From Mesostigma viride (lineage: Eukaryota; Streptophyta; Mesostigmatophyceae; Mesostigmatales; Mesostigmataceae), in contig RPFO01000123.1 in assembly GCA_009746045.1 (NCBI GenBank), forward strand, positions 2,169,005 through 2,233,004: a DNA stretch of 64,000 nt, in the 5' to 3' direction. Below the pieces are notes generated by a model. That model saw nothing but the letters and a program-made list of their open reading frames with translations. It searched no databases and was not told where the DNA came from. Position numbers and translations under genes: made by a program. Position 1 is the stretch's first letter. Each line of letters begins with the position of its first letter. This document shows positions 22,123 to 31,807 of the stretch, in pieces.

Positions 22123-22520
22123 GGACATGCACTGCAGATCACAGCTTTTTGGCATACTGGCAATGCCTACCTTACATGATGGATTCTGCTACTAGCAATG
22201 GTCACCACTCAGGCATTCACATGCACCAAGTTTTTGCACACTGTTTGTACTAGTCATTCTTGAGTTGCCTGCAAAGATTCAAATGATGTGCCCCAGCTTG
22301 GAGAATGTTTTGGTGGTTAATGTTGTTACATTTGTGAGTAAGAAAGCAAAAAATGGTGACAGTTGCTGGCAAATGTCACCATTTTCGGCTCTGCATGATC
22401 TGAATTTTTGCTCGTGACTTGTCGAGACCATGCGTCAGGTGCTGGCATGATGGCAACAAATTTGGGTGGCATTCTGACATTATTTGGGTTAAATATTGAT
22501 TTAAAATGGCCATGATGAAT
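22123..22520. other. Intergenic between two insertions
   Basis: Moderately AT-rich DNA between the LINE and the LTR retrotransposon, with no coding sequence recognised. TTGCTGGCAAATGTCACC near 22372 resembles half of the palindrome in which the chromovirus sits. Confidence 0.5.
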
Positions 22521-22527
22521 GACAAAT

Positions 22528-23098
22528 TGTTACGCCGCAAGCCTCGGCCGCCACCTCTACCTCTACCTGTCCTGATACTACCTAAACTAGTGAGGCTGCT
22601 TCTATTTACACCCCTAGCGAAAGACGACCGAGACGAACCAGATCTCAATGCATTTACATATGTACTACTGTAATACGCCATAGGCCATTTAATCAAACCC
22701 GTTTACTCCAGGAAAAGAGGAAGGAAACACAACTAAACTGCCGTGACCCAAGCTAATATGTGCTAATTCATTTAACACACGCCGAGTGACCACACAAGGA
22801 GTGGAACGTGCATAAATGGTCACCAACGGTCCAACAGGCGCGGGCCGACCTGGCCCTCGCCTGCAGAAACACAGAAACACAAGCAGGTGCACAGATGCAC
22901 GCCTGTCCACTACATTCTACAAAAGGATAAGGACCACTAATATAGTACGCGGCGCGGCGCCCAAAGGCACCCACTATACCACAGTACTGTTACGGGGACA
23001 ATCATGTCCAAACTAGAACTGCACGTAACCTAGGAACAACCGAGGCCAAGGACCTAATTTACGTCCGTAACTACAACGAATTGTTACGCGACGTAACA
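22528..23098 (-). repeat. Chromovirus 3' LTR
   Basis: 571 bp, bounded by TG and CA with an inverted TGTTACG/CGTAACA end. It is downstream with respect to the element, so it supplies the polyadenylation end. The other copy is at 32728-33298. Confidence 0.95.
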
Positions 23099-23116
23099 CC
23101 TCCCCCCCCACAAAAG
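23099..23116 (-). promoter_or_regulatory. Polypurine tract for plus-strand priming
   Basis: Read on the minus strand the sequence is CTTTTGTGGGGGGGGAGG, directly against the 3' LTR. A purine run here primes second-strand synthesis in LTR retrotransposons. Confidence 0.8.
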
Positions 23117-23475
23117 GTAGGGAGCCCTCTCCCTACGCAGAGAGGAGGGAACCAGAGGGGTAGGAAAATAATCCTAACGCACCCAGCACACACCAACACA
23201 ATCGATAGACCATCCCAGATACAAAGCACCAATAGTTCACACGGTCTCCACCACCACGCCGGGTGGTGTAGGGTTAGCCAGCACCAAGCCTGGTGGTAGG
23301 TTCCCCTAACTGCCTGGAACGGAGTCCTGGCCGGGGGGGACGGCACTGGGCAGGACACACAGAGTAAACACATCAGCGCTAAGGACCAAGAACAGCCAAC
23401 CAACTGGCCAGAATATGAGGGCGACTCTACATACCGGAGGGACAACACCCTCAGGTCGGGCCTAAGGCCCTCTAT

Positions 23476-25785
23476 CTAGTGGCCATCCGTCTGGTAAGTG
23501 CCACGAGAGGCCAGCAGGACCTCCAGGTAGGCCTGGTAGTGAGCCACATCCTCAACATTGTCATGCCTATCTACAGTGAGGAAAACATCGGCCCACACGC
23601 CGTCAGGAAAGAGGCCCAGGAAGGCCCAGTAATACCTATGCTGCGTGAGGACGACCTGGCCACGGGCCCAGTCCAGAAAGCCACAGGCAAAGAGGCGAAG
23701 GAAAGGCTCTACCGCGATCAGGCAAAGGGCCCGCAGGAGGAGGCGATGGTACCGAATCCGAGGGCGCATACCCGTCGGGAAGAACAGGTCCACCAGGGGC
23801 TCCACGTTGGACGGCCACAACCGGATGTGCCGAACCTCGCGGGAGCGCCACCGACGAACACACTGTCGCGACCCGAATGTCTCTAGGTAGTCGCTGGCAC
23901 GAGGAGGAGGGTGACCGCGGGAGTCTAGACCCTGGCCCGGGATAGGCGCCGGGCGGCGGGCATCCCACTCAAGGATGGGCTGGAGGACCGTAGTGTACGC
24001 CGCACCCGGCACCGCAGGAAACTCTACTGTAAGGGCATCCGAAGCCATAATGCCCAGAGGGGGAGGGTAAGCCCACTGAAACCCACCGTAGGTGTCCAAG
24101 TCGTTGTGGCGCCTCGCCCAGCGATACAGGACGCGCCGGACCAGGATCTCACCCTCGAACACCGGATCAGCTAAAATAACCATGTCGAACGGAGGCCGAT
24201 CAGTCTCAATGGGTAGGCCACGATCCCGGGGCGCCCGACACACCTGGGAGAACCCATAGGACATGGGAGAGATGGCAAGCTCAGCAGAGGCGCGCGGCAG
24301 GTCACACTGTCGGCAGGCGAGTGCGGACATACCATACCCCGGAATGGGCGTGTCACGCGACTCCGGCGTCGCGTGCACCACAGAAGGAGCCCTGTCCCGA
24401 TCACCCTGGGACAACTCCCTGAGGGAATCGGCAGCGCGGGTGGCGCGAGGATCCTGACCGGTGGACCGAACAACCGCGGCCAAAGACCGCGAGGCCGAAG
24501 GAGGAGGGACCGGAGCAGGGGCTGACGCAGGGGCAGGAGCCGACACCGACGCAGGGGGCACTGGTAAAACAGGAGGTCGCGCCGGACCTGAAGCCAGAGA
24601 GGGCCGTGACGGACCCGCCAACGACGCAGGCGCGCCGGTCTCCGTTGCCGGTGCACCCTCAGGCCACATGTTGAAAATGGGGCCCGTAGGGACAGGCAGT
24701 CCTGCATAAGATTGACTACCATCCAGGCCCCAGTCAGGAACCGGAATCCTCTGCGGAGGACCACCCTCCCAAAGTCTGGGAAGCCCGCTAGTATCGCCAA
24801 AGAAACCCCGCGACGTCTGCGCCTGAGCGGGAGGAGGCTCGGAAGCAGCGACGGAGGGCGAGCTAACAGGGGCAGGAGACTCCCGCGTAGGCGCAGGTAG
24901 AGCGGTAACAGGCGCAGAGGCAGCAGGAGTCGCAGGAGCCGCCGGAACCACAGCGACCGCGGGCGCAGGCGGGGGCGCGGGCGAAGCCGTAGTCGCCGGG
25001 GCGACAGAAGGGGTAGGGGGCGCGGATCCAGCCGGCGTGGCCGGGACCTGCGCCTGGGCCGCAAGGAAGGCCCCAAACGCCGTGGTCAAAGACTGGATCT
25101 GAGCCTGCATAGCCGAGACCGTCGCCGAAAGAGGATCAGGCAAACCCGAAGGGGTAGGCTCCACTGCGACATCCCGGGTCGACCGAGGGGACGACGGGAC
25201 CGGAGAGGGAGGAACAGACACCGAGGAGGCGGACGCAGCGCTCGAGGCAGAATAATCTGGAGTATAATGTACCTCGGCTGGGGCGCCCGAAGGGGTAGGA
25301 CCACTAACCGCTAGTCCCGCCGACTGATCAGCTATCTCCATGAACTCTACGGCCCGTAAAAGGTCGCAGGGGTTCTCGTCTACCTCAGCATCACCCTCAG
25401 CTGGAAGCCACGGGAACACCTCCCGTAGGCAGGTACGGCCCACAGGAGTGGAGAGGTAGGAGAACACACGGCAACACCGGAGAACCGCATCTATCTGCCC
25501 CAAGGCGGGACAGCTGGAACCACACCCCAACAAACAGTGTCCGGCATCATCGAACCCGTGCAGGACAAGCTGGTGCGGCTCATCAGGGGAAGGACCATAC
25601 CACGTGACCCCGAAGAGGGCCGCCCTGACTAAGCCGCATGTTGGGCCTGAAGGGCCGGCTGCACCACGCCACCCGGGTAACTGATCGCGACACCCAGCGG
25701 CCCGGAAGGGCCTCGAAATACAGCTCAGGGTCCGGTGGGGCGGGGACGGCAGCGAGCTCTCAGCCGGAGGGGTAGGCTCTGACAT
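23476..25785 (-). CDS. Chromovirus 3' ORF (ORF3), 769 aa, unknown function
   Basis: An uninterrupted frame follows pol after about 77 bp. I place the start at the ATG at 25785 (MSEPTPPAES) because the longer frame overlaps pol. Residues about 50-140 are cysteine-rich (CGLV, HCLLGCGSSC, LRCCRV). Residues about 160-480 are low-complexity Pro/Ala/Ser. The C-terminal 260 residues look globular and end in a hydrophobic WADVFLTVDRHDNVEDVAHY segment. No signal peptide, membrane anchor or protease motif is visible, so it is not an obvious envelope protein. The region is much richer in GC than gag-pol, which suggests separate origin. A shorter analogue may lie at the same position in the element at 55908. 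Confidence 0.75.
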   Translation of the reverse strand: MSEPTPPAESSLPSPPHRTLSCISRPFRAAGCRDQLPGWRGAAGPSGPTCGLVRAALFGVTWYGPSPDEPHQLVLHGFDDAGHCLLGCGSSCPALGQIDAVLRCCRVFSYLSTPVGRTCLREVFPWLPAEGDAEVDENPCDLLRAVEFMEIADQSAGLAVSGPTPSGAPAEVHYTPDYSASSAASASSVSVPPSPVPSSPRSTRDVAVEPTPSGLPDPLSATVSAMQAQIQSLTTAFGAFLAAQAQVPATPAGSAPPTPSVAPATTASPAPPPAPAVAVVPAAPATPAASAPVTALPAPTRESPAPVSSPSVAASEPPPAQAQTSRGFFGDTSGLPRLWEGGPPQRIPVPDWGLDGSQSYAGLPVPTGPIFNMWPEGAPATETGAPASLAGPSRPSLASGPARPPVLPVPPASVSAPAPASAPAPVPPPSASRSLAAVVRSTGQDPRATRAADSLRELSQGDRDRAPSVVHATPESRDTPIPGYGMSALACRQCDLPRASAELAISPMSYGFSQVCRAPRDRGLPIETDRPPFDMVILADPVFEGEILVRRVLYRWARRHNDLDTYGGFQWAYPPPLGIMASDALTVEFPAVPGAAYTTVLQPILEWDARRPAPIPGQGLDSRGHPPPRASDYLETFGSRQCVRRWRSREVRHIRLWPSNVEPLVDLFFPTGMRPRIRYHRLLLRALCLIAVEPFLRLFACGFLDWARGQVVLTQHRYYWAFLGLFPDGVWADVFLTVDRHDNVEDVAHYQAYLEVLLASRGTYQTDGH

Positions 25786-25861
25786 GACGGCTGCGGAGGG
25801 GAGGGGACAACCAACCATCCGTCGACAGCAGACATAACATAAGAGAGGAGAAGGTCTACAA

Positions 25862-26448
25862 CTAGAGCTTATGCAGGGTTTTATACTCCTGCAGCAGGCG
25901 ACTACACCCATCTAGCTCACTCTCAGTATACCAGACCTTATCTACCTCACTACGAGCATACATCCACTTCACCTTATACTGGCGCTGGGTACCGCGGCCT
26001 TTTTGATATCTCTATGGGCCACGATACCCTCTACCTCATCCTCTACCTCACCAGTATCCGGGTTATGCTCTAAAGGGGCAGGGGCCAATTCTCTACCAGC
26101 GAACGTGCTCTGATGATAGAGCTTCAGCTGGCTTCTATGAAAGGTGCGAGAGTGGGTCTGCCAAGAGGTAGGAATATCTATCTCATACAGAAAATTACCT
26201 ACTCTAGACAACACACGGAAAGGTCCTAAGAAGGCGGGCCTAAGTTTCACTTTCAGTTCAGCTTCGAACTTATGAGCGAAGCGGCCAACACGGGGGCCTT
26301 CTACTAAGACTAAATCTCCTATTTCTATCTCAGGTGCTCTTCTATCTAATGAGGCACGCAACCTAGCAAGGTATTTGGCCTGCGCCCTATGGTACCCTGC
26401 AATAGCGTTGTCGTGTGCATTCTTCATCTTATCTAATAACGCCTGCAC
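25862..26448 (-). CDS. Integrase C-terminal GPY/F domain and chromodomain (two frames)
   Basis: The first frame (26448-25969) carries EIGDLVLVEG, then LRPAFLGPFRVLSRVGNFLY, the GPY/F module of Ty3/gypsy integrases, and then DEVEGIVAHRDIKK. After a one-base shift near 26000 the other frame continues QYKVKWMYARSEVDKVWYTE with SELDGC and stops at 25862. VEGI..HR...YKVKW...WYTESEL follows the chromodomain pattern. Chromodomains read histone methyl marks and steer integration to particular chromatin. The break lies next to an AAAAAGG run. Confidence 0.8.
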
Positions 26449-26497
26449 ACCTTCTACAGTATCCGGGACACATCATCCTTGTCCCTTAAAGGACTAG

Positions 26498-27460
26498 CTA
26501 AAGAGAGGTAGGGGTAAGAGGTTGTCTACCAGTATCTAGGAAGAAGGGCGTATAACCATGCGCAGCCTGAGGGCAATTGTTAAGGGAAAACTCTACCAAA
26601 CATAGGTAATCCTCCCAATCACTCCCAGAGCCATTCACATAGTGACGCAGAGCTTCTTCCACTACCCTATTCAAACGTTCTACTAAATGAGACGAGGAGG
26701 AGTGGTAGGCAGTACCGAAGGTGACCTTGGTACCGATAGCAGCGAAGAACTGCTGCCAAAAATCAGAAGTAAATAACTTATCCTTATCACTAATAAACTG
26801 CCTACTCAAACCATGATATCTATATACGTTATTAAGGTATAGGCGTGCGCAATCGCGTGCGGTGAGTTCTAAGGGACACGGCACGAGATGACACATACGA
26901 GTAAAACGATCTACAAAAACAAGGATCTGGGCGTTACCTCTATCATTCTTCCTAAAAGGTCCTACAAAATCCATCATAATGGAGTCCCACGGCATGATGG
27001 GATCAGGTAAGGTCCTAGGCTCTGCTATCTGTCCTACATTGTTGGGTTTCATCTCCTGGCAAGATTGACAGGTTCTAACATACTCATCTACATCCTTTAA
27101 AAGGGAAGGCCAGTAGTAAGAGCGGGCTACTAGGTCCCGTACCCGTTTACCACCCTGGTGAGCAGCTAAGTCATGCAACTCAAAGAGCAAGGAGGAGCGA
27201 CAGATAGGAGGGACATACAGGCGCCATTGAGGGGGAGAATCTGCTATCTGCACATATAAAAATCCACCTACAAATTTACAAGGGTGCTTGCCTAATTGTT
27301 GGGGATGGGCAGCAATGGCAGCTAATGCTTCCGGCTCAGTGGCCGTAAATCTACTAATAAGGCGTTCAAGATCAGAGGTAGGCATCGCTACAGAGGTATC
27401 CAGAACAGGTTTAAAGAGATCTCCTACCGCCTTGCCAAAGAGAAGGGGAGGTCCTAGAGG
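26498..27460 (-). CDS. Integrase, zinc-binding and catalytic domains
   Basis: From the Met at 27385, the HHCC zinc site is His71/His76 (ELHDLAAHQGG) with Cys106/Cys109 (TCQSC). The catalytic triad is Asp139 (MMDFVGPF), Asp200 (FISDKDKLFTS) and Glu236 (HLVERLNR), giving the canonical D-x60-D-x35-E. The enzyme processes the cDNA ends and joins them to the chromosome. Coding similarity extends upstream of the Met (VPLGPPLLFG), so this is an internal part of pol rather than a separate start. Frame changes lie near 27460 and 26500. The usual HPQTDGQTERVN is replaced by YHSSSSHLVERLN. Confidence 0.9.
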   Translation of the reverse strand, partial: PLGPPLLFGKAVGDLFKPVLDTSVAMPTSDLERLISRFTATEPEALAAIAAHPQQLGKHPCKFVGGFLYVQIADSPPQWRLYVPPICRSSLLFELHDLAAHQGGKRVRDLVARSYYWPSLLKDVDEYVRTCQSCQEMKPNNVGQIAEPRTLPDPIMPWDSIMMDFVGPFRKNDRGNAQILVFVDRFTRMCHLVPCPLELTARDCARLYLNNVYRYHGLSRQFISDKDKLFTSDFWQQFFAAIGTKVTFGTAYHSSSSHLVERLNRVVEEALRHYVNGSGSDWEDYLCLVEFSLNNCPQAAHGYTPFFLDTGRQPLTPTSL

Positions 27461-27462
27461 GA

Positions 27463-28272
27463 CTATGTTTCATAAGACTTTCCTGACCTAGTCGCTATAT
27501 GGCTAAGCGGTATAGAAATTTTATTTTTCCCCTCCCCCCCCACCGAGACCACAGGAAGGGCCTCACACGGGAGAGAGAGTCCTACGTGAGAAAGGAGATC
27601 AGGCATGCGAACAGCTGTATGAAAGAGGTAGGCATAGGATTCATCATCAGGTAGTTCACCATACGGGGTTACACCCATAGTAGTAGGAACTAGAGTAGTA
27701 TTGAGAACATCAAGGTCCTCGAAAAAGGAGTAATCTGCACGACGAGAGAGTGCATCTGGTACTATGTTATCTACACCCTTAACATACTGAAGTTTAAAAG
27801 GGGAGAACTGTGCTAAAAACTCCATCCAGCGCGCTTGACGAGGGGTAAGGTTGGGTTGTGAGAGAAGATGGGTAAGAGGGCGGTGATCTGTCTGGATAAC
27901 TAATCTATAAGGATCAATCTCACAGGGTTCATTCAGACAAACATCAAATTGAGCACCTTTAAGAAAGTGCTGCCACGCGTGGCAACAGTACACCACAGCT
28001 AATAGTTCTTGCTGGTGGACGGGATAGTTACGCTCCGCAGGAAGCATTGTCCTAGAGATATACTCGATTGGCTGTAAGCCCTGACCCTGATCCTGGAGAA
28101 GGACGCCCCCTATAGCTACCTTGCTAGCATCTGTAGCTACAACAAAGGGTTTAGTAGTATCCGGTAGGATGAGTACAGGAGGGGAGAGGAGTAGGGATTT
28201 TAGACACTGAAAAGCCGACTGACATTCACTACTCCAAACAAAGGGGATATCCTTCTTTAATAGATGATTAAT
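27463..28272 (-). CDS. RNase H domain of pol
   Basis: One frame contains IPFVWSSECQSAFQCLK, then PFVVATDASKVAIGGVLLQD with the first catalytic Asp, ERNYPVHQQELLAVVYCCHAW with the catalytic Glu, and LVIQTDHRPLTHLL with a further Asp. ARWMEFLAQFSPFKLQYVKG and VPDALSRR complete the classic Ty3/gypsy RNase H. It degrades the RNA strand of the RNA-DNA hybrid during reverse transcription. A linker rich in Asp/Glu follows, and the frame closes near 27463 where a one-base shift leads into integrase. Confidence 0.9.
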   Translation of the reverse strand: MNHLLKKDIPFVWSSECQSAFQCLKSLLLSPPVLILPDTTKPFVVATDASKVAIGGVLLQDQGQGLQPIEYISRTMLPAERNYPVHQQELLAVVYCCHAWQHFLKGAQFDVCLNEPCEIDPYRLVIQTDHRPLTHLLSQPNLTPRQARWMEFLAQFSPFKLQYVKGVDNIVPDALSRRADYSFFEDLDVLNTTLVPTTMGVTPYGELPDDESYAYLFHTAVRMPDLLSHVGLSLPCEALPVVSVGGEGKNKISIPLSHIATRSGKSYET

Positions 28273-28432
28273 AGGGCTGCTATAGTTGCGAAACGCGGGA
28301 TAAAACGCCTATAGTAAGAAGCAATTCCTAGAAAACTACGTACACCTTTAACGTCGGTAGGGGTAGGCCATTCCTGAATTGACTTAGTCTTATCCGGGTC
28401 GGTAGCGACCCCGGCATCTGACAGAACGTGCC

Positions 28433-29325
28433 CTAAAATGGGACACTTCTACCAGAGCGAACTTTAGCACGGCGCGCCCATAAAGAATTTTCAGCCATGA
28501 TTTCTAATACTTTCTTTAAATCACGTAGGTGCGTTTCAAAATCAGGAGAATAAATAAGGATATCATCTAAGTAAGCTTGAGCACAAGAACGGTCATGCTC
28601 AGATAAAGAAACAGAGGAGAAGGAAGGATCCTTTAAATCAGAGGACACTTGAGGAAGGTGGGAATTTCCCATAACAGGTCTAAGCACTTCATTCATTAAC
28701 ATTTGGAAAGAGGCAGGAGAGTTACAGAGTCCCATAGCCGCTACTCTAAACTGGTAATGCCCAAAAGGGGTAGCAAAGGCGGTTTTGTGGCAATCCTCAG
28801 GAGCTATACGTAGTTGCCAAAAACCATCCGCACAATCTAGTACTGTGAAACAGGTAGAACCTTTAACCTTATTAAATATATCATCAATACGAGGTAGAGG
28901 GTATTTAGACTTCACAGTAATATCGTTTACTTCCTATAATCAGTAACTAGGCGAAACTTGCCATTTGGTTTAGGAACTAACAGGACACCAGCGGAGTAGG
29001 GGGAGTTACTAGGCTCTATCAATCCTGCTTCTAATAGTGATACTAAAATCTGTTTTAGTTCCTTTAATTCTGTAGGGCCCATTCTATACATCGGAGAGTG
29101 CGTAGGAACTGCACCGTCCTTGATAACTACACGGTGTAAAACAGAACGAGGAGGAGGATAAGAAGGAGTCTTTTCTTCAAATACTTTTGAGGAATCTATC
29201 ACAGCCATGTATCTTACTATTTCATTTTCAGTAAATCCCACTCCTATTGTATCCACTGTATTTACATCTATATCCACACTATTATTAGTGATAGGTATCT
29301 CTTGTACTTCTAACTGAAGGAACAT
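28433..29325 (-). CDS. Reverse transcriptase of pol (two frames)
   Basis: The first frame (29325-28927) holds VLHRVVIKDGAVPTHSPMYR, then LLEAGLIEPSNSPYSAGVLL, VPKPNGKFRLVTDYRK. A one-base shift at about 28920 leads to the second frame: KYPLPRIDDIFNKV, motif A VLDCADGFWQLRI, FRVAAMGLCNSPASFQ and motif C YLDDILIYS. Catalytic aspartates are present. About 30 residues rich in Ser/Asp (HLPQVSSDLKDPSFSSVSLS) sit between the helix after motif B and YLDD, longer than usual. A further shift at about 28440 leads to LGHVLSDAGVATDPDK in another frame. Confidence 0.9.
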
Positions 29326-29377
29326 ACATAATAGGTATCCATATTCTTTAGTTCAGAACGTAATTCGTCATTGGACA

Positions 29378-30136
29378 TTAATACTTCAGGTATAGGTCTA
29401 CAGGAGGATCAACAGGTGTAGGAGGAGTAATATCTACCAAGGATAAATTTTCTAATCTATAATGACGTTCTGGTACCCAGTAAGAGCTATCTGGAAACCA
29501 AATGACCATAGTATCATAATTAATAGTGATTTTATTATCCTGATGCCAATCTAATCCTAGTAATACATCAGCTGTAGTGATAGGGCCTATAGTGGCCGTC
29601 AGGTTGACCGTACGTCCTTGTATGACCAGGGGAAGGGACACCGTACCCGGGGAATGACTGGTGCGACCGTCAGCATAATGGACAGTGACAGTTTTTGTGT
29701 GAGGGGTAGGGACTAGTCCTAAACGCCTAACTAGGGCCTCGCTCACAAAGGAGCTAGCCGCACCGCTATCCACTAACACAGAGACATTCAAGAGTTCATC
29801 AGCATGCAGGAAGGGGTCTACAACAGTATGAGGGACGGTTAAGCCACCATTCAAGAACATAAGAGGACGCACACGTAGTGGTAGGGATGATTCAGCTCCT
29901 ACAGAGGTTATAAAAACAGGCAAGCAAAAATTAATATCTGGGGTACTATCTAAGGACCTGTCCAGGTTACCCCCGGCTGACAGGCCTACTGTTCCCCCTC
30001 CCCCCCAAATCCATAGGAACGAACCCCGAAGAAGACCCTGGCGGAAAAGCCACTGCTGGAGGGTCACGAGGGATTGAAGAGGGTGCGGGAGCCTGATTAT
30101 CATAGGGGAACCCTGGGGATCCTGTCTGCACAGCAT
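29378..30136 (-). CDS. Aspartic protease of pol
   Basis: The catalytic motif VLVDSGAASSFVS lies about 120 residues after the Met at 30136, followed by LPLVIQGR and VLLGLDWHQDN, the flap-to-ILG region of retroviral-type aspartic proteases. The enzyme cleaves Gag-Pol. The frame directly follows the stop of the gag frame (TGA then ATG). The zinc knuckle and Pro-rich linker are in a different frame, so the annotated Met is probably not a true start. Confidence 0.8.
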   Translation of the reverse strand: MLCRQDPQGSPMIIRLPHPLQSLVTLQQWLFRQGLLRGSFLWIWGGGGTVGLSAGGNLDRSLDSTPDINFCLPVFITSVGAESSLPLRVRPLMFLNGGLTVPHTVVDPFLHADELLNVSVLVDSGAASSFVSEALVRRLGLVPTPHTKTVTVHYADGRTSHSPGTVSLPLVIQGRTVNLTATIGPITTADVLLGLDWHQDNKITINYDTMVIWFPDSSYWVPERHYRLENLSLVDITPPTPVDPPVDLYLKY

Positions 30137-31714
30137 TCAGCCTACTAGGGGTAGCTGAAGGAATGCGTCCTGAAGTGGGACGAATAGGAGCACGCTGAGG
30201 GGTACGAGGAGGGCGAGCGTCGGGATGAGGGGGAGCACCCGAAAGGAACTTGGGGCACTCACGTTTAAGTGACCTACTTCCTTACAATGATAGCAGGTAA
30301 TATGAGAGACATCCAGAGCTGAAAGGTCAGTCACACAGATATCTAATTCTTCTACATAGGAGTTCTCCTCCTCAGGGGTAAGGCTTATATTATTAATACG
30401 GGAACGGGTAGGAAGAGAAGGTGTGGAGAAGAAATCTGCTACTCGTAAAAGATGCTGACGCACATGCTTGAGGGGCAGGTCAGTAAAACGGTAGGCAGAG
30501 AACTGGCGCTTGACTTCACGCAATAAGGGTCTACTGAGGCCCTGAAGGAAGCGAGCACGTACTTCTGCACCCGACAAATCCCTAATTCGTACCATCTGAG
30601 CATCAAACTCTTTCATATATTCTTTGAAGGACTTGGTACCCTGCTGCAAGGTGCCAAAGGATAATCTATCCTGCCAATCTGCATCGGGAGGGACTAAATG
30701 GTTCTCTAAACGCTTGAACAATTCTGCTACAGAGTTTGGGTAGGCATGAGAGGCAAGAGACTCACACTGGATGAGGTTAGCAAGTTCAGGAGTAATGCAG
30801 GTAGTAAGATAATGAGGAACTAGTACAGCATCAGAGAGGCGCCACCTATTGTGGTTCTGCCAGGACTCTGTGTTCTGGGTGAGCAACATAATGAAGGTGA
30901 AAAACTGTTGAGGGGTAGACTTGACATCCAGCTTAGGAAGGTTGGCAAAGAGGGGAAGAGCAGGAGGCTTAGGGGGATTAGAAGAATCAGTTTTTCCCAT
31001 AGGGCCACTATCTTCCACTGCTACATAAGCGGGATAGAAGGAAGGGATAGGAAAAGTCTTGGGTAGGGGTCTAGAGGGAGCCACCGTTTCCGGATGGTGC
31101 CCATAGGAGAAGGGGACAGTATATTGCTCACGAAGAGAGGAATAGGCAAAATGATCATAATTCCTATCATCTAGGGGCATGGTACTGAAATCATTATTAA
31201 CTTCTAAATCAGCCACACGGGTAGGAACCTGGGCAGCCTCATAGGCCGTCTCAGGGTAGGACCAGGAAGCAGGTGGGAAAAAGGGAACTGCACTAGGGCG
31301 CCCAGAAGGGCCGACAGGGGCCGAGGTACGACCCGTGTTAATAGCAGGCATTGAAGGCACAGGGTGGGAAGGAGGCCTAGGAGCATTGTTAGTGTGTGAG
31401 GACCTGCTGGAGGGGTGAGCCAAGGTTGCAGAAGGGGCAGGGGCCTGGTTCACAACGAAAGAAGGTTCCTCACTAAATCTGACTTGGGAAATACGTTGTT
31501 CATAGGTAGGTGGGGTAATTGAGGGACGACGGCGACCACCAGCAACAGGAGAAGGAGGTGAGGTACGCAGAATACCTTGAGGAGTGAGATGGTGTACCGT
31601 TTCCAAGGAGTCCCGTCGGTTACCACGAGTATTGTTATTGTTAATGTTATTAGTAGTAGTATTATTATTATTATTGGTAGGTATAGGCGACATATCTCCA
31701 CCCACTGGATCCAT
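30137..31714 (-). CDS. Gag (capsid and nucleocapsid), 525 aa as read
   Basis: The start MDPVGGDMSPIPTN is followed by Asn/Thr-rich and Pro-rich regions (to about residue 190). A capsid-like helical region follows: KLDVKSTPQQFFTFIMLL, LSFGTLQQGTKSFKEYMKEF and RARFLQGLSRPLLREVKRQF. The zinc knuckle begins CYHCKEVGHL near 30300, but the final Cys (KREC) is only reached by moving one base back at a TTAAAC stretch. As read, the last 40 residues are therefore out of frame. Gag assembles the particle and packages RNA. The 2-bp-spaced ATG of the next frame suggests one original Gag-Pol reading frame or a recoding event. Confidence 0.85.
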   Translation of the reverse strand: MDPVGGDMSPIPTNNNNNTTTNNINNNNTRGNRRDSLETVHHLTPQGILRTSPPSPVAGGRRRPSITPPTYEQRISQVRFSEEPSFVVNQAPAPSATLAHPSSRSSHTNNAPRPPSHPVPSMPAINTGRTSAPVGPSGRPSAVPFFPPASWSYPETAYEAAQVPTRVADLEVNNDFSTMPLDDRNYDHFAYSSLREQYTVPFSYGHHPETVAPSRPLPKTFPIPSFYPAYVAVEDSGPMGKTDSSNPPKPPALPLFANLPKLDVKSTPQQFFTFIMLLTQNTESWQNHNRWRLSDAVLVPHYLTTCITPELANLIQCESLASHAYPNSVAELFKRLENHLVPPDADWQDRLSFGTLQQGTKSFKEYMKEFDAQMVRIRDLSGAEVRARFLQGLSRPLLREVKRQFSAYRFTDLPLKHVRQHLLRVADFFSTPSLPTRSRINNISLTPEEENSYVEELDICVTDLSALDVSHITCYHCKEVGHLNVSAPSSFRVLPLIPTLALLVPLSVLLFVPLQDAFLQLPLVG

Positions 31715-31807
31715 CTTTAATTACGTAAAGGAATAGGAATCAAAAGAAGAAAGCAACAAAAGAAAAAGGAAAAACCTTGAAGGTCTGCAGCAGGAACAAA
31801 ATTAAAA

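Noticed and set aside
23476-25785. Envelope gene in the chromovirus
   Set aside because: The position fits, but I see no signal peptide, furin-type site, fusion peptide or membrane segment.
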